This document shows, in pieces, positions 1-12,100 of a stretch of 64,000 bases of DNA. A program made the translations under genes and the position numbers. Under the pieces are notes generated by a model. That model was not told the origin of the DNA and ran no database searches. It was given only the letters and a program-made list of their open reading frames with translations. This DNA is from Rhexocercosporidium sp. MPI-PUGE-AT-0058 (taxonomy: Eukaryota > Ascomycota > Leotiomycetes > Helotiales): positions 2,356,001 to 2,420,000 of the forward strand of contig JAGTJL010000002.1 of NCBI GenBank assembly GCA_020746875.1, written 5' to 3'. The first letter of the stretch is position 1. Each line of letters starts with the position of its first letter.

Positions 1-2661
1 ATTCATTCCAGCTGTTTAAGACTCATATCAATTTTGAGCACTGCTGTAGTTAAGAAGTTTGGGGGCAATCACTTCAATTGGTCCTTCTCCTCGCACAAGA
101 AGGAAAGAACCAATTCATCTGTGGAGCGTCGCTTCCCCTCCACTGGAACATCACTTCGCCATGATTAATACACACAGGTCCCTTTAACAATGAAGCAATT
201 GGGTCTCATTTCGCCTGATTTGAATGCTGTCTCGAGTTGATATGCATCTCACGGCTGACATTCTTCGATTACACGGGATGTGGCTTCGCCATCGCCATGT
301 GAGCTTGGATACCGAAGATGACTACCCCGATGTTGAACGTCTCTTGTCTTTGGCCGATACGCCCTGAAGACCATAGCACTAGATCTCTCACAACACAGTG
401 TTTTAATGACAGGGCCAGAACGCTGAATCACAGGTCGAATTTGCACTGCAATCTCGTTCTCCCTCCCCTCGATCCTGACCTAGGTTGCTGGCAATCGAAA
501 GCATACAGCTATCCCACCCGGCATATCACTACAGGTATAGTTCCATTGTAAGCTAAAACTTTATACAAACGCCTCCCTACTTGTATAAGCAGGGTTAATG
601 GAGATGGTATGCCATTCTAATTCATTGTGTCTGGTTGGATATTTCGTCAATATGAGTGGAAGCTGACATTGGATTATTGGATTGTGCTACATGGAATGGA
701 CTTAACTCAGCAGATCTCTTTGAAGCCAAAGAAGCAGCGCATGTGTTGTCTGAGACTGTGTTGCTAGTAGTCCACACCGGCAGCACGCGCCAAAACCTCG
801 CCAAACCCACGGCCAGAAAAAAAAAGTAAACAAAACAAACGCGCCGAACTGCTGAGCAGCAGGCGCGCCACAACCCAACAAAAAAATGAAAAAAGGAACA
901 AAAGAACATCCTGCACAGGGTGCAGGTAGAAAGAAACCCTCTCTGAAATGAGGTTTTACTTTTCGTAAGCGGGAATCGCGATTTTTACCGTCGAGCGCCG
1001 GGTAGGATCGATCGTATGCGGGACTGGCGATTTTATCGTCGGGCGCCGGCGTGGGGGGAGGGGGGAGCGGGGCTTTTGACTGTTAGTGGTGAAATGAAGA
1101 TTGGAGTAAGAATTTGTGTACTTACGGGGAGGAGGTGGTGGTGGTCGGTACAGAATTATGTTTACTTGGTTATATAAACATCATAGAATTTTTGTGAGCA
1201 CTGGTGGTAAGCGAGGGGGAATCATCTTCGGTTGATAGGTATGTGCCAGCCCTTCTATCAGACTACAATCCTATGAATAGGAAAGAAGTATGGTGACAGA
1301 CGGGTGACAGTAACGCTCGTTACAGATCATTGCTTTGATGTATGCACCTAGAGTGGCTTGACACGCTATCGAGAGTAAATCGTGGCAGCTAAATGTGTGC
1401 AATGGAGCCCAACTTTGGGCTGTCGCCATGACCGCGGACTTCTACAATACAGTTTACATGAGGAAATAATCTGAACTCACTACTTCAAATGCTTCTTTTT
1501 GTCTGTTAATAGATAGAGTTTGTTTTGGGAAATCCTGAGCTGGTATGATGTGGAGACGGCTATCCACCTTCGTCTGGAAGCGGACTTTGCTCGCCACACT
1601 CTTTCTCTAACCCAGAAACAAGCTCAAATTGACAATTCCACCAGGTGTATAACTTTTGAACAAGCCACAATAAACTAATTAGCCCAGTCTTACAGACCTA
1701 AGCCCCGTGATGAAGTCATACTCACACACAAAAGTTACCACGATGAATATTATTTTGTCCTGCCTAGCTTCATCACCTTCCCATCCGTCACAGAGGTGGC
1801 GATGAAAGAGGAGACTACTGACGCCCACTCGCTACACGAAAGCGAGGACAATGGTGGGCTCCCCCAAACCCGTGAAGGTGGGAGGACCCTATCTTGCTGT
1901 AATCCGACAGGGAGGATTTTCTCGATTCGGTTTGATTCGACGCACTCTTTTTTTTGGTGACTTGTGGTGTGGTGGTTTTCTTGTTGGTGTTTATCAGTTT
2001 CTTTTACTCCTTTTTCCTAGTGAGACTTGTTGTTTCAGGCCCCCCCTTTTTTTTTTTGGAGGAGATTGTCGTTTGGTGCCATGGGATTGAGTCTTCATGG
2101 TCTTCTTAGCGCGAGGCAGCGATGAGGTATGCGATGCCGGGATCGATCATGTTCTACAGTGTGTCAGGTCGCATAGAAAAATCATATCACAATATGTGGG
2201 AACTTACGTTATTCGGTTGCTGTGTTGTGCGTTGATGCTTCGTGGTGATAATATTCTCGCCTACTGTGAGTCAGGACTCGCTTCGCTTACCACGGTTGGA
2301 AAGGGGGCTTTACTATTTTAGGAGAGTATCTTCGATTTTATTCTTTGTGGGGTTCTTCTTGCTTCTGGTGTGGCTTAGTTTTGGTATGAGATAATGTGGC
2401 CGACTTCGGGAATTTGTCGTTGCCGTGGTCCGTGGTCCAGGTGAAGTTGAGATCTGGTTCGGATGGTGGAAGTTCCAGGATGCCGATGCCGATGATGTAG
2501 TTGATCGGACGAGTCCTTAGGGCGCACAATAGATTTTGTGTATTGTCGATTATCGATATTGTTCGAATATGTTGGTGAGTGGTCGATGTGGAAAGTGTTG
2601 AGGTTGTCGCTCTCCTTTTTTTGTGGTTTTTGTGGCGACGATGTTCTTGTTGATGCGTCGC
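1..2661. other. Gene-free stretch with one short imperfect tandem repeat
   Basis: I see no supportable gene here. Open frames are short, lack family resemblance and lie in biased sequence (purine runs near 820-900, pyrimidine and T runs near 2040-2060). The only structured element is a pair of similar GC-rich copies near 969-1050. Confidence 0.6.
969..1050. repeat. Imperfect GC-rich tandem duplication, period 49 nt
   Basis: A unit of about 33 nt beginning GCGGGA and ending GCGCCGG occurs at 969-1001 and again at 1018-1050. Both copies share the core GCGATTTT, then CGTCG, then GCGCCGG, with a few substitutions and one length difference. Function unknown. Confidence 0.6.
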
Positions 2662-3078
2662 TTAACCAGGGGTCGCTTGCTGACGAGCAGAGCGACCTTT
2701 TGATCGAGGGAGTTTCTTCTCGGTGGCCTTCTTAGCAGCTTGCTGGGCCTTGAATTCGAGATAATGCTCTGAGACCATGAAAGACATAGGTCCCAAAGCG
2801 CTAACGTTGGTGCTGCTAGCATGCTTCTGGAGGAGCTCCTTGATGGAATCATCCAAATTTTCTGGAATATCCTCGTCTAGGCAGAGGATAGCGTTTGCCA
2901 GTCTAGCGTCGCGCACTTCGGCTGTGCGGTCGTTGAAATCCGAGATAGTGTCATTGGTCATTGTGGTGTCCTCGCTCGTCTCTGAGACACTGTCTGAGAG
3001 GGCGAGTTTGGAGAGCGCCTCGCTGAGAACGGAGGCTGAGAGGGTGTTCTCTATTGTGGAAGACATGATGGAAGACAT
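2662..3078 (-). CDS. Small hypothetical protein, 138 aa
   Basis: Single-exon reading frame of 138 aa that I do not recognise. The first half is rich in Ser/Thr/Asp/Glu and the middle carries an acidic, amphipathic-looking stretch (residues 60-85, with LDEDIPENLDD). The last 25 residues are strongly basic (KKATEKK, then RSKGRSARQQ). No signal peptide or membrane segment is visible, so a soluble or nuclear protein is possible. Support for a real gene: an ATG start, a TATAAA about 195 nt upstream on the same strand followed by a CT-rich leader typical of fungal core promoters, and non-repetitive amino-acid use. The opposite strand also has an open frame (2777-3106), but it has no promoter-like context and is probably a shadow. 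Function unknown. Confidence 0.5.
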   Translation of the reverse strand: MSSIMSSTIENTLSASVLSEALSKLALSDSVSETSEDTTMTNDTISDFNDRTAEVRDARLANAILCLDEDIPENLDDSIKELLQKHASSTNVSALGPMSFMVSEHYLEFKAQQAAKKATEKKLPRSKGRSARQQATPG

Positions 3079-3272
3079 AGTGGATTTTTGCTCTTTGAGA
3101 GAATAGGGTATGAAAGAAGATTCGAGGAGACTGAAGTCTGGTGGTGAAGAAGAAGTTGACGAGAGTCGCGAAGGAAGTCAGAAAACTGGAAACTTGAGCT
3201 GGCAGAGTACTGAGTTAGAGTGGGTGTGAGATGAGGAGAAGAAGGAAGGATCTTGTGTAGGGAGGCCAAAAA

Positions 3273-3278
3273 TTTATA
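3273..3278 (-). promoter_or_regulatory. TATA box for the 138-aa gene
   Basis: TATAAA on the minus strand, about 195 nt upstream of the ATG at 3078. A pyrimidine-rich leader lies between the two. Confidence 0.4.
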
Positions 3279-3998
3279 CACAACTCGTGTGTGGGCTAAA
3301 TTAGTCCAGACCTGAGTCACCGCGGTGAAGATATAAATGATGTATTTGTCCTTGTGCTAGACATGCTATCGTGCCCTTAATAGTAGGCCGCCTAGAGCTA
3401 CCAGGCTTTGCTACGAAGGAATAGCCTTAAAAGGATAATACTTTATAGACAAACTGTCTTTTTCATGCCTGTGATAACTGTCGTATGTCATCCCATGGCA
3501 GATCCCGTACTGTTACCCAGTTGTGACATCAGGTACCAGCACCAAGTAATCCAATCGAGGACTAGCTTCATGATAAAACGCCAGACGCGAATGGAACGTC
3601 AACGCACTTGAAGTAGCACTTCATAGTCTCCTTGTGACTTATATTCTGGAAGAACAGTGTATGAAATCTTTAGTTTATTCGAAGAGATTATGAAACTAGT
3701 CTGCAAGTAGAATATCACGCGCGTAGCAAAGGAATCTGCATACTGAAGGAACAAACTCGAATCGCTCAACACCGGAAATTGGAGCATCAAAAACGGAAGT
3801 AAGATGTGACAGCAGGGCAATGAGAAGATCATGTATGTATGCCTGGCCTTTTGCATGCCAATGAAGAAAGAATCATGAGAAACGTCAAAGCATCAAAAAC
3901 AAGGGAGGACTTTGAAACCCAGAGTATGCATCGGCCAAAGAAGCTTAAAAAAAAGCACAAGCAATATATTGAACCTTACCAAACACCAAACCTCTATT
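3279..3998. other. Intergenic, no gene seen
   Basis: Upstream of the small minus-strand gene and downstream of the alpha/beta hydrolase stop. Only short unconvincing frames are present. Confidence 0.5.
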
Positions 3999-5188
3999 CT
4001 ATAACCCCCAGAACTCACTCACCTCTTTAACGACCATCTCTGGCACCGTAATAGGAAACTCATGTCCCTCCTCCTCCAAGACTCTATACTCCACTCTCCC
4101 AGCCCCGACCGCCTCCTCAACATCAACCCTCAACTCATCCACCAAAACAATAGCATCTCCCTCACCTACAATCACCAAAACCTTCTCCTCCCTCTCCCCC
4201 AAAACTCTCCACTTCGGCCTCGGGCCCTCAATAGGACCCCACATCATACTGCTCACAAAACTCCCTATAAAACCCCTATGCTTGTCCAACTGCCATCCGA
4301 CCACATCCGCAACAGTAAACTCCGGTCTCGCCTTCACCACAACAGCACTCTCGAACTTCGGATCCCGATTCCCCTTCAACTCATCCCCGAACGACGGATC
4401 ATCTTCCCTCCCCATCTTCATAACCGGCCTCTCTTCCGGCCTTCCCCCAAGTCTACCCCTCACAATCCACTCCACCAACCCCCTCGGCAAGAACCCAGAA
4501 TACATAACCCGACTCTGCCAGCCGAAATGCTCTGATCTCACCAGCCCCCCGGGAGCAAGTAACACAAGACCCTTCACCAACTCCGGGAACGCAACGGCAA
4601 ATTCGGCCGCGATGCCCCCGCCGAGCGAATACCCGATGAGACTAAAGCCTTCAGGCGTCCATGCCAGAGGGGAAGAAGTTATAGCGAGCAGGATCTGCGT
4701 GCTGTAGAGACGTACATCATGAGGGAGATCCACGCTGTCGCTGTAGCCGCGCCCGAAGAGGTCGAAGAGGAGGACGCGGCAGCCGGAGGATACGAGGCCG
4801 TGGGCGAGCTCGCTGAGGGCGATGCAGGGCGTGCTGATGCCGTGGATGAAGAGGACTTTACGGCCGCTTGGGGGGCCCCATTCGTAGACCCTTGTTGTGC
4901 CGTACTGGGTCCCTCTGTTAGTGATATCCATCCAAGATACGGCTAGCTACTTAGCTGTGAAGAGTGTGGTATCAGGTGACATACCGGACTCTTCACATCC
5001 CTCCCCCCAGGCAGTAGATCAGGCGGATACGGCAGCCCATCTCTCTCTTCCTTCGAAAGATTCTTCTTCTGCGTCTCCCGTGGACTCTCGACGATGTCCC
5101 GTCCCGTTAACCGTACTTTGAAAATTGTGAAGATAGCGAGTGTCGTTGCGAGGGAGGAGGCGATGACGATGCCGAGGTTCGGAGGCAT
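3999..5188 (-). CDS. Membrane-anchored alpha/beta hydrolase, 369 aa
   Basis: Two exons, 5188-4985 and 4904-3999, separated by an 80-nt intron (GTATGT donor, CACTAAC branch, CAG acceptor). This acceptor is chosen because it joins PGGRDVKSP directly to YGTTRVYEWG, the junction I expect for this family. Residues 5-25 form a hydrophobic N-terminal anchor. The fold is marked by HG at residue 89 (oxyanion region), the nucleophile elbow GYSLGG with Ser161, an acid candidate in VGEGDAIV and a histidine in EEEGHEF near the C terminus, so the Ser-Asp-His triad looks complete. The family includes esterases, lipases and epoxide-hydrolase-like enzymes. The substrate cannot be read from sequence. It probably sits on an internal membrane with a cytosolic or lumenal catalytic domain. 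Confidence 0.85.
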
Positions 5189-6063
5189 GGCGATTCGCGG
5201 GATCGTTTCTGCTTTGAGAACAGCCGTTTTGTTTTGTTTTACTGAGCCTCAGACCGGCAGGACGAGCTTGACTTCTCTGGTACCCTGGGAATTAGCATGA
5301 TATTTGGACCATTGGCAAGAACTTGATCTCATCTGCTTCGGAATATTGTCCATGCAATGGCACCTACCTAGGTACCACACAACAGATGAGAAATCCAACG
5401 ACCCCCACTTCTTGATCTAACCGACAGGGGATATCTTTAGGCGAGGGTGAAGACAACACAGAAATCCGAGCACGGCTTCAAGTGACTTGCTATCACAAGA
5501 ATATTGTTTTGATCTTGTAGTGGTCCTCAGAACTCCGATCATCTTTGAATCTGCAACCTGGTCTCGAAGTTTAAAGAACCATTCCTTTACTAATCCACCT
5601 TCACCCCCCCTTCCCCCCACCGTCTGTCTCACACACCCAACAAAACTAACATTTCGCTTTCGGATAAATCAGCAAATCATAGAAAGAATTATACGAGCAG
5701 TATCGTCACCCCTCCAGAAAGCAAAAGGGATTTCAAATTTCAAATCTGTCCTCCTATTCGAGTATCTAATATATATGTATTACACAGCAAACCGACCAGA
5801 AACCTTCTTCCTAGACGGAAAACACCCAGATGTAGCAATCATGCTTCTGCAGTAAGGAAAACCCCAACAGTATCCAAATGGCAAACAAGGATAGGATGCA
5901 TAGCGCTGAAGTCAGGTGTATAGAGAGTATGTATACGTCTAGACTTCAAACCCAAGTCTTCCAAGCGATGAAGTAACCACTAACGCCAATACCGTATACT
6001 GTAGGAATATATGAGCAATAGCCCGCATATCCCAGACACGTAAACAACCAGCATGCAGGCAAC
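5189..6063. other. Intergenic, hydrolase promoter side
   Basis: Contains the upstream region of the alpha/beta hydrolase and the 3' flank of the hexose transporter. A CCTAGGTACC palindromic motif occurs at about 5367-5376. No gene seen. Confidence 0.5.
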
Positions 6064-7930
6064 CTACTTCTCCTTCGAACCTCCAGACTCAGAAGATGAC
6101 GTGCTACCTCGCTTGAATACATTCGACCACGAACGTCTCTGCTCCCGCATAGGCGGCGCCTCAGGAGCAGGAACCGCAGCAGCAACACCCGTACCCTGGA
6201 CATTCGCACCCAGCGCACCCTCAACATCACCAACAATCCCCACAACCTCATCCCTCCACCCCGCACTCTGCCACGGATGCACCTGCCTCATCATCCGATC
6301 GCAACTCTCCAAACTCAAGCCCTTCGTCTCGTAAACCACGGCATACGCATACACAACCGCACACGCGCACGTGCTCCCCCAGATGAAGAAGACCTTCGAC
6401 CCCAGATCCGCTTTATCCTCATCGACGAAATACGGCGTCACGAACGCGATGACGAAGTTGAGGAGCCAGTTGCTGGCCGTGGAGAGGGCGATGCCCTTTG
6501 AGCGGATGGTGAGGGGGAAGACTTCGCCGGAGACGGCCCAGCCTGTGGGGCCCCAGGTCGAGGCGAAGAAGAAGATGTAGACGCAGACGAAGGCGATGAG
6601 GGTTTTGTGGGCGGCGGAGCTGTCGCCTGTGGTGGTGCCCACGATGGCGACGACGAACTCGCAGAGGGACATGCCCAGGGCGCCCCAGATGAGGAGGGGG
6701 CGACGACCCCACTTGTCGATTGTCCAGAAGGCTACGGGGGTAGATGCGACGTTGACTGTTGAAATTTTAGTTTGAAAACTCTCAGATCTAAGGAGGTGTT
6801 GTGGATACGTACCAGCACCCAAGATGATAGAGATGATAAAAGCGTTCTTGATACCGATGGTCTTGAAGAAAGAAGTTCCGAAGTAGAAGATGAAATTGAC
6901 ACCCGCTGTGGACGCAAGTTAGCATGTATATTTTCTTGAGTGAGGGACGATGGGACTTACTCAACTGCTGCACAACTTGAACCGAAGTCCCAATAAGCGT
7001 TCTATGCAGATTACTTCCCTTCCTCAATCCACCCTTGAAGCAATCACCAAACCCTCCCGATCCAGCACCAGCAGCAATCTCCTGGTTCCAGCTCTCGACC
7101 AACTCATCGTGTTCATCGGTGACATAAGAAGAGTCAATTGGCTGGCCACGGAGGCGAGCGAGAGACTTGAGAGCGCTCTCCCCGTTGCCCTTCATGACGA
7201 AGTAGCGAGGTGATTCTGGGAAGAAGCAGAGACCGACACCGAGGATGAGAGCCCAAGCGAATTGAAGCGCGATGGGGATTCGGTAGGCGCCTGTGTCGGT
7301 ACGGTCCTTGGTTCCCAGGTTCACACATGCGGAGAGGAAGATGCCGATTGTGATTGCGAACTGGTTACGCAGTCAGCATGGAAAACCCGTCAAGACGGTA
7401 TAGGGGAGGTAAAAACTAACCTGATACCCGCCAACGACCCGCCCTCGAATACTCTTCGGCGTAATCTCACTAACATACATGATAACCGTCGCGGAAACGA
7501 ACCCAACACCCAGCCCACCAACCGCACGTCCAGCAGTGAGGAGTCCCACACTCCCTTCTGCAACAGTCTGGAGCACAACACCGACGATGTAGATGACACA
7601 TCCGAGGATATTCGTATTCCTACGACCCCAGCTATCAGCAGCCCAGCCCGCGACGAGAGCGCCTAAGAACGTGCCGAGCGAGAGGATCGATGTCATGAGG
7701 GACTTCTGGTAGGAGGGGAGGAGGTAGCCTCCGAATGCATTGGCATCATTGGAGGGGACACCGAAGTCGTGGTGGAATTTGTTCATCGCGAGAATTCCAT
7801 TGATGTACCCGGAATCGTATCCGAACAGAATGCCGCCAAATGCGGCGAAACTGCAGATGACGACACATTTGAAGGTGATGGGAGCCTCAGCCCGAACGCG
7901 AGGGACGCTCTGAGCAGCAACTGAAGCCAT
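6064..7930 (-). CDS. Hexose transporter, sugar porter MFS family, 564 aa
   Basis: Four exons (7930-7421, 7360-6961, 6905-6813, 6755-6064) with introns of 60, 55 and 57 nt and good donors and branch points. They join in frame to 564 aa. Start is the ATG giving MASVAAQ; an in-frame extension further upstream has no ATG support. It is a twelve-helix plasma-membrane sugar carrier (TCDB 2.A.1.1 type). Visible signatures are FGYDSGYINGIL in TM1, the loop WGRR after TM2, PESPRYF before the central loop, QQLTGVNFIFYF in TM7, DKWGRRPL after TM8 and ETKGLSLE after TM12. In that last motif the usual proline is replaced by tyrosine (VYETKG). The tail of about 95 residues is Ala/Ser-rich and basic. This probably imports glucose or another monosaccharide by proton symport or facilitation; which of these, and its affinity class, cannot be told from the sequence. 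Confidence 0.93.
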
Positions 7931-9178
7931 ATGAAGATGAGGTGGAATGGTCCGTGATGCAGAGATGATTTTCGATTTGAGGAAAATCAAAGTCAGAGTG
8001 CGACGAGAGAGGGCCCCGTCTTAAGTAGCTAATCTTGGAAATCCAACTAGAAAACTCAATACTATCACGAGGGACTGCTAGAGGCCACAAGGTGACCCTG
8101 AACATAGGTACTATATCCGTAGTTCTCTGCACCAAAGAGAGTCTGGACTTTCAATAGGTCATAGGAATCCAAGTATCTCCATCGTTACTCGTCATCAGGA
8201 TATTGAGAATCGCCGGATTGACGACTTGGTCGTCATGGTCAAGTGTGAAAGTCCCATCCAAAGGTTGTGAAGAATGGTTGTAATATGATAGTGGACCCCT
8301 TTCTCGAACGGTCTAAGTGTGATCCGTCATTATCCCTGCAACGGGTAGGGCTGATCGATAGCTCTTCAAATTCGACTCAAGAGAGTATAGTGTATAGAAT
8401 AAAGCCCGGTAGCGATTGCTCACTTGCTAGTAGTTCCGATACTATGAAGACACCAAGTACCATAGATTGAGGAAATCTCTAAAACGGATCTGTCCAACGG
8501 TTCGTTCTTTGCGCCCAGGGTGTTTTGCAAGTGTGCATGCTCTTTCAGGCAGAACATGGAATCTTTGAAAGGATTTCGGACGCCTTCTACGGCTCGAAAG
8601 GCAAAATATCAGAAGATAGTGCAATGTTCCATGGTACGAGATCCTGAAGGAAGTGATGTAACAGGTTGCACTAGCTTCCGCTAGAGACGCTTGCCTCTTA
8701 AGATCTAACTACGAGCCCCCAGACCACATAATAGACAACGAAATTAGAGAAACGGACTCAAAAGTGGATCAGACAACAATACTGCGGTGTGAGAGAAGTT
8801 TTTCAGCCCTTGTTTTCCCGACCACCCCACAGGTCTCCTTTTGTGGAAAGCACTAACTCTTCATATCACACACACTCGTCATAGTCGCATCACAAGAAGC
8901 ATTCATTCGCTCACACGTAGTTAAGGTTAAATGGAAACCTGCACATTGCGTATTCTGATCTCATGTTGTATTCAATAATGCATCCATAACATCCCTAGGC
9001 CATCCACTAACATGTATAAAGAAAAGCAACATAGACATGGGCGGTGTCTTGGTATCTATAAGCAAATGAAAAACGCGAAACATCAGAAAATCATAACACC
9101 ACGTCATCTATAATTGAAAAAAAAAATATCCTGCCATCCGTACGCCTGCTGGACATAAACACGTAGAAATCATAATCT
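7931..9178. other. Intergenic between zinc-finger gene 3' end and transporter promoter
   Basis: Holds the transporter upstream region and the 3' flank of the C2H2 gene. No gene supported. The last 60 nt before the zinc-finger stop are A-rich. Confidence 0.5.
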
Positions 9179-12100
9179 TCATGGATGCCCGTAGTAGGGC
9201 ATCTGAGGCACATTTTGAGGCGAGTGCCCGTATGACGATGCGCTACCGTGAGCTCGGTTCATTGGAACTGGCGCGAAATTTTGGCCGCCATTTGCTGACA
9301 TTTGATCAAAGCCGAACCCAGGCTCGCTAACTCCGAGCATGTTCGAAGTCGAATACCCTGAAACGGGGGGAGCAGTGGAGAACGTCTGGGGAATAGAGTA
9401 CCCCGAGGTTTGCTGCATGTTGTAATTCTGATTAGGAATCGCATGAGAGAAGCCAGAATCCATGGACCCGAAGCCACGGGGCTGTTCGACTTTGGGGTGC
9501 GAGAAGTTGGAATCCATAGATCCAAAAGTACGAGACTGAGCAACATGGCCCATGTTATTCGAGTCCATGTTCGTGAAGCCGCGAGATTGATCAATGTGTT
9601 GGACGCCAAATGAGTTTTGATACAACTGGTTATCGTGGCTGTTGTTATTGGTGTATTGGATTTCTTGCGGCACTGCACCTTGCATGCCATAGCCCGCAGA
9701 TGCACCAGCCGTTGGGAAGTACGAAGGCTGGTCGAACCCCGTCGAAGGAAACTGGGAAGTCGCCGGGACATGGGGAGAAATGCTGTCCATGTTGAACGGG
9801 CTGTGTGATTCCATTTTCGCGCGACTGACTGGTGTCACTGGTGTGAGAATCTGCTCACCAATGGGACTGATGATCGTGTTCGCGTCGACAGTCTTAGCCT
9901 CAACCAGACGTAGGATGGGCAAGCTGATATGCTCCATGTGTTTGGCAAGGTGCACAGTTAATTTCTTCCAGGTCGGGAACGACTTGCCGCAGAATTTGCA
10001 AGGCTCATCTTGGGGCCGGTGTGGCGTTTCGTGGTGGCAGCGCTCCAACATAATCCAAGCGGGCTCGGTCAAGCGTGCCTTCTTGATAGCAGCTTTCGTC
10101 TTCTGTTTCGGTTCCGGCAACTTGTGCTCACGAACAAGATGCTGAAGGAAGTTGTCCTTTCGATAACATGGGTGCGTACAATCGTCCACCTGACAGATCC
10201 ACCACTCTAGATGGCGATGCCTCTCGTTCTCATGGCGGACCCAGTCTGCTTTCCTCTTGAATGACTTCGGCTCCTTACAGCTATCATATGTACAAGTGAA
10301 GGGTTGTACATCTTCGTGGACGTGCTTGGTCCAATCGGAGGGTTTCTGGAACTTTTTGGACTTGAAGCACAGTTGGCATTCAAACTCAGCTGGGAGGTTC
10401 TTGGTCGGAGGCATTGGTACCCCTTGTGGAAAGACCTCCTCTGTCAAGGCTCCCTCACCCGGGCTGGAGTCGTTGTCAGAGAAATCTGTCACCAGGTGTA
10501 GTCCGGACGGAGTGCGGTCTTGTTCGCGAAGGTTGCCTTTGGCATCAGTCAAGACGACCGAGCCTCCCAAGGCTAAGCACTGGGGTCCGGCAGAACAGTT
10601 TCGGGCATTTACGTCTTGTGAATGCTTGACTCTCAGATCGAGCAAGTTCTTGTATCGGATGACTTGTTGACGTGCGATCCGACTCACAAGCCACCTGTGA
10701 TGTGGGTCCATGTCAGGATTCAAACGGCGGACGTGGGCTTTGAATCCTTCATATGTCGGGTCGATGGGATCGGCTTGCTGCTCGGATTCCATTTTCAAGT
10801 CGGTTTCTTCTGCCTCGTCATCTTCATCGTCGTCATCTTCGCGGTCATGGTTATCCAGGTGCGGTGGCTCAGGCCGACTTGCCTCAACAATAGCTGGTGG
10901 CGAGGCCAAAACAGGAGGACCACCCGAGTTCCTCCAGAGGTTTACAAGCCCTGTCTGTCCTGCCTTCTCCTGAGAAGTCAATTCGCTTCGACTTCTTGCC
11001 CTCTTTATGATGTTGGTAAGGTTGAGATGAACTGGGCTTTTGGGTGAGGTGTTTGCGGCCCCGACCGAGGTGCGACGGGTGTGAGTTGTACCAACAGCCG
11101 TGAGGGGACCCGCCATGGCAAAGAGAGCGGTATTGACGCTGGGTGTAGGTCTCTTGCCAAAGCTGGGAGTTCTCATGGGAGGTGCGAGGGTATCTTGGTT
11201 GTTGGGTCTTTGGTCCTGGTATTGTAGAGCTTCTGCTTCTTCGGGTATATTTTGGGTGCTGCGAGTGCGTTTGAGTTTGCTGTCACTTCTTTTCCGCGCG
11301 AAGTTCGCTAATCGATCTAGCCCTTGGTCGAAGATGCTGTTCTGACGCGGGCGATTGCCTTCCTTTCCTTTGCCGCTGCTGATGGACAGCTTCTTGAGAA
11401 AACTGCCATCCGACACTCCTTTGAAGTCAGCCAAACTGGGCTCACTCTTTCGCCTCGTACCCCAAGTGGCTGCACGTGATGCGATTGAAATGGTGTCTGA
11501 ATGAAAGTTGTATTTCATCATGGCCTCGTTTGCCGTCTGAGGCTGAAAGGCGCTGGTGGTGATGTATGGTACCGAAGGGTTATCTTTCCAGACTCGAGGA
11601 TGATTCATCAATATAGCCTTATCGGCCTCGTTGACGTGGTCGCTGGTGAGATCAAAGTAGGTTTGGCCTTCGATGAGACGATTCTCATGAAGACTAGCTG
11701 CATCATCATCAAGGGGAGCTATGTCGTTGTTGATTTCCTCCTGGGTCCGCTTACTGCTAGGATCACCTTTTTGGTACCAGTTCTCGTGGTTCGAGGGGAA
11801 GTAAGATTGAGAGGGATGCTCGTCTTCAGCGTCACTGCTCCCGCCAGCCTGGGATCTCCACTCTTCAACTTCGTTGTTTTTGTGGAGTATCTTTCGCTTA
11901 TCCTCCTCCTCTTTAAGCGTGGGGATTTCCCTATCCACGACGCCTTTCCTCGTGTTTGGGTCCAATCCGCGTTGGCCAGTTATCTCATTGGTCAGCCATG
12001 ATCCATCCTCGTCTCTCTGTATAGAACTTTGCGAGAGTTGTTCGGGTTGTTGGACTGGTAGTTGACCACCAAAGTTGCGGCCGTTGCTTGCGCCATACTG

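Noticed and set aside
2777..3106. 109-codon plus-strand frame overlapping the small minus-strand gene
   Set aside because: Lacks promoter-like context; the minus-strand frame has TATA and a CT-rich leader.
4062..4707. Plus-strand frames of 141-157 codons
   Set aside because: Antisense shadows of the alpha/beta hydrolase coding exon.
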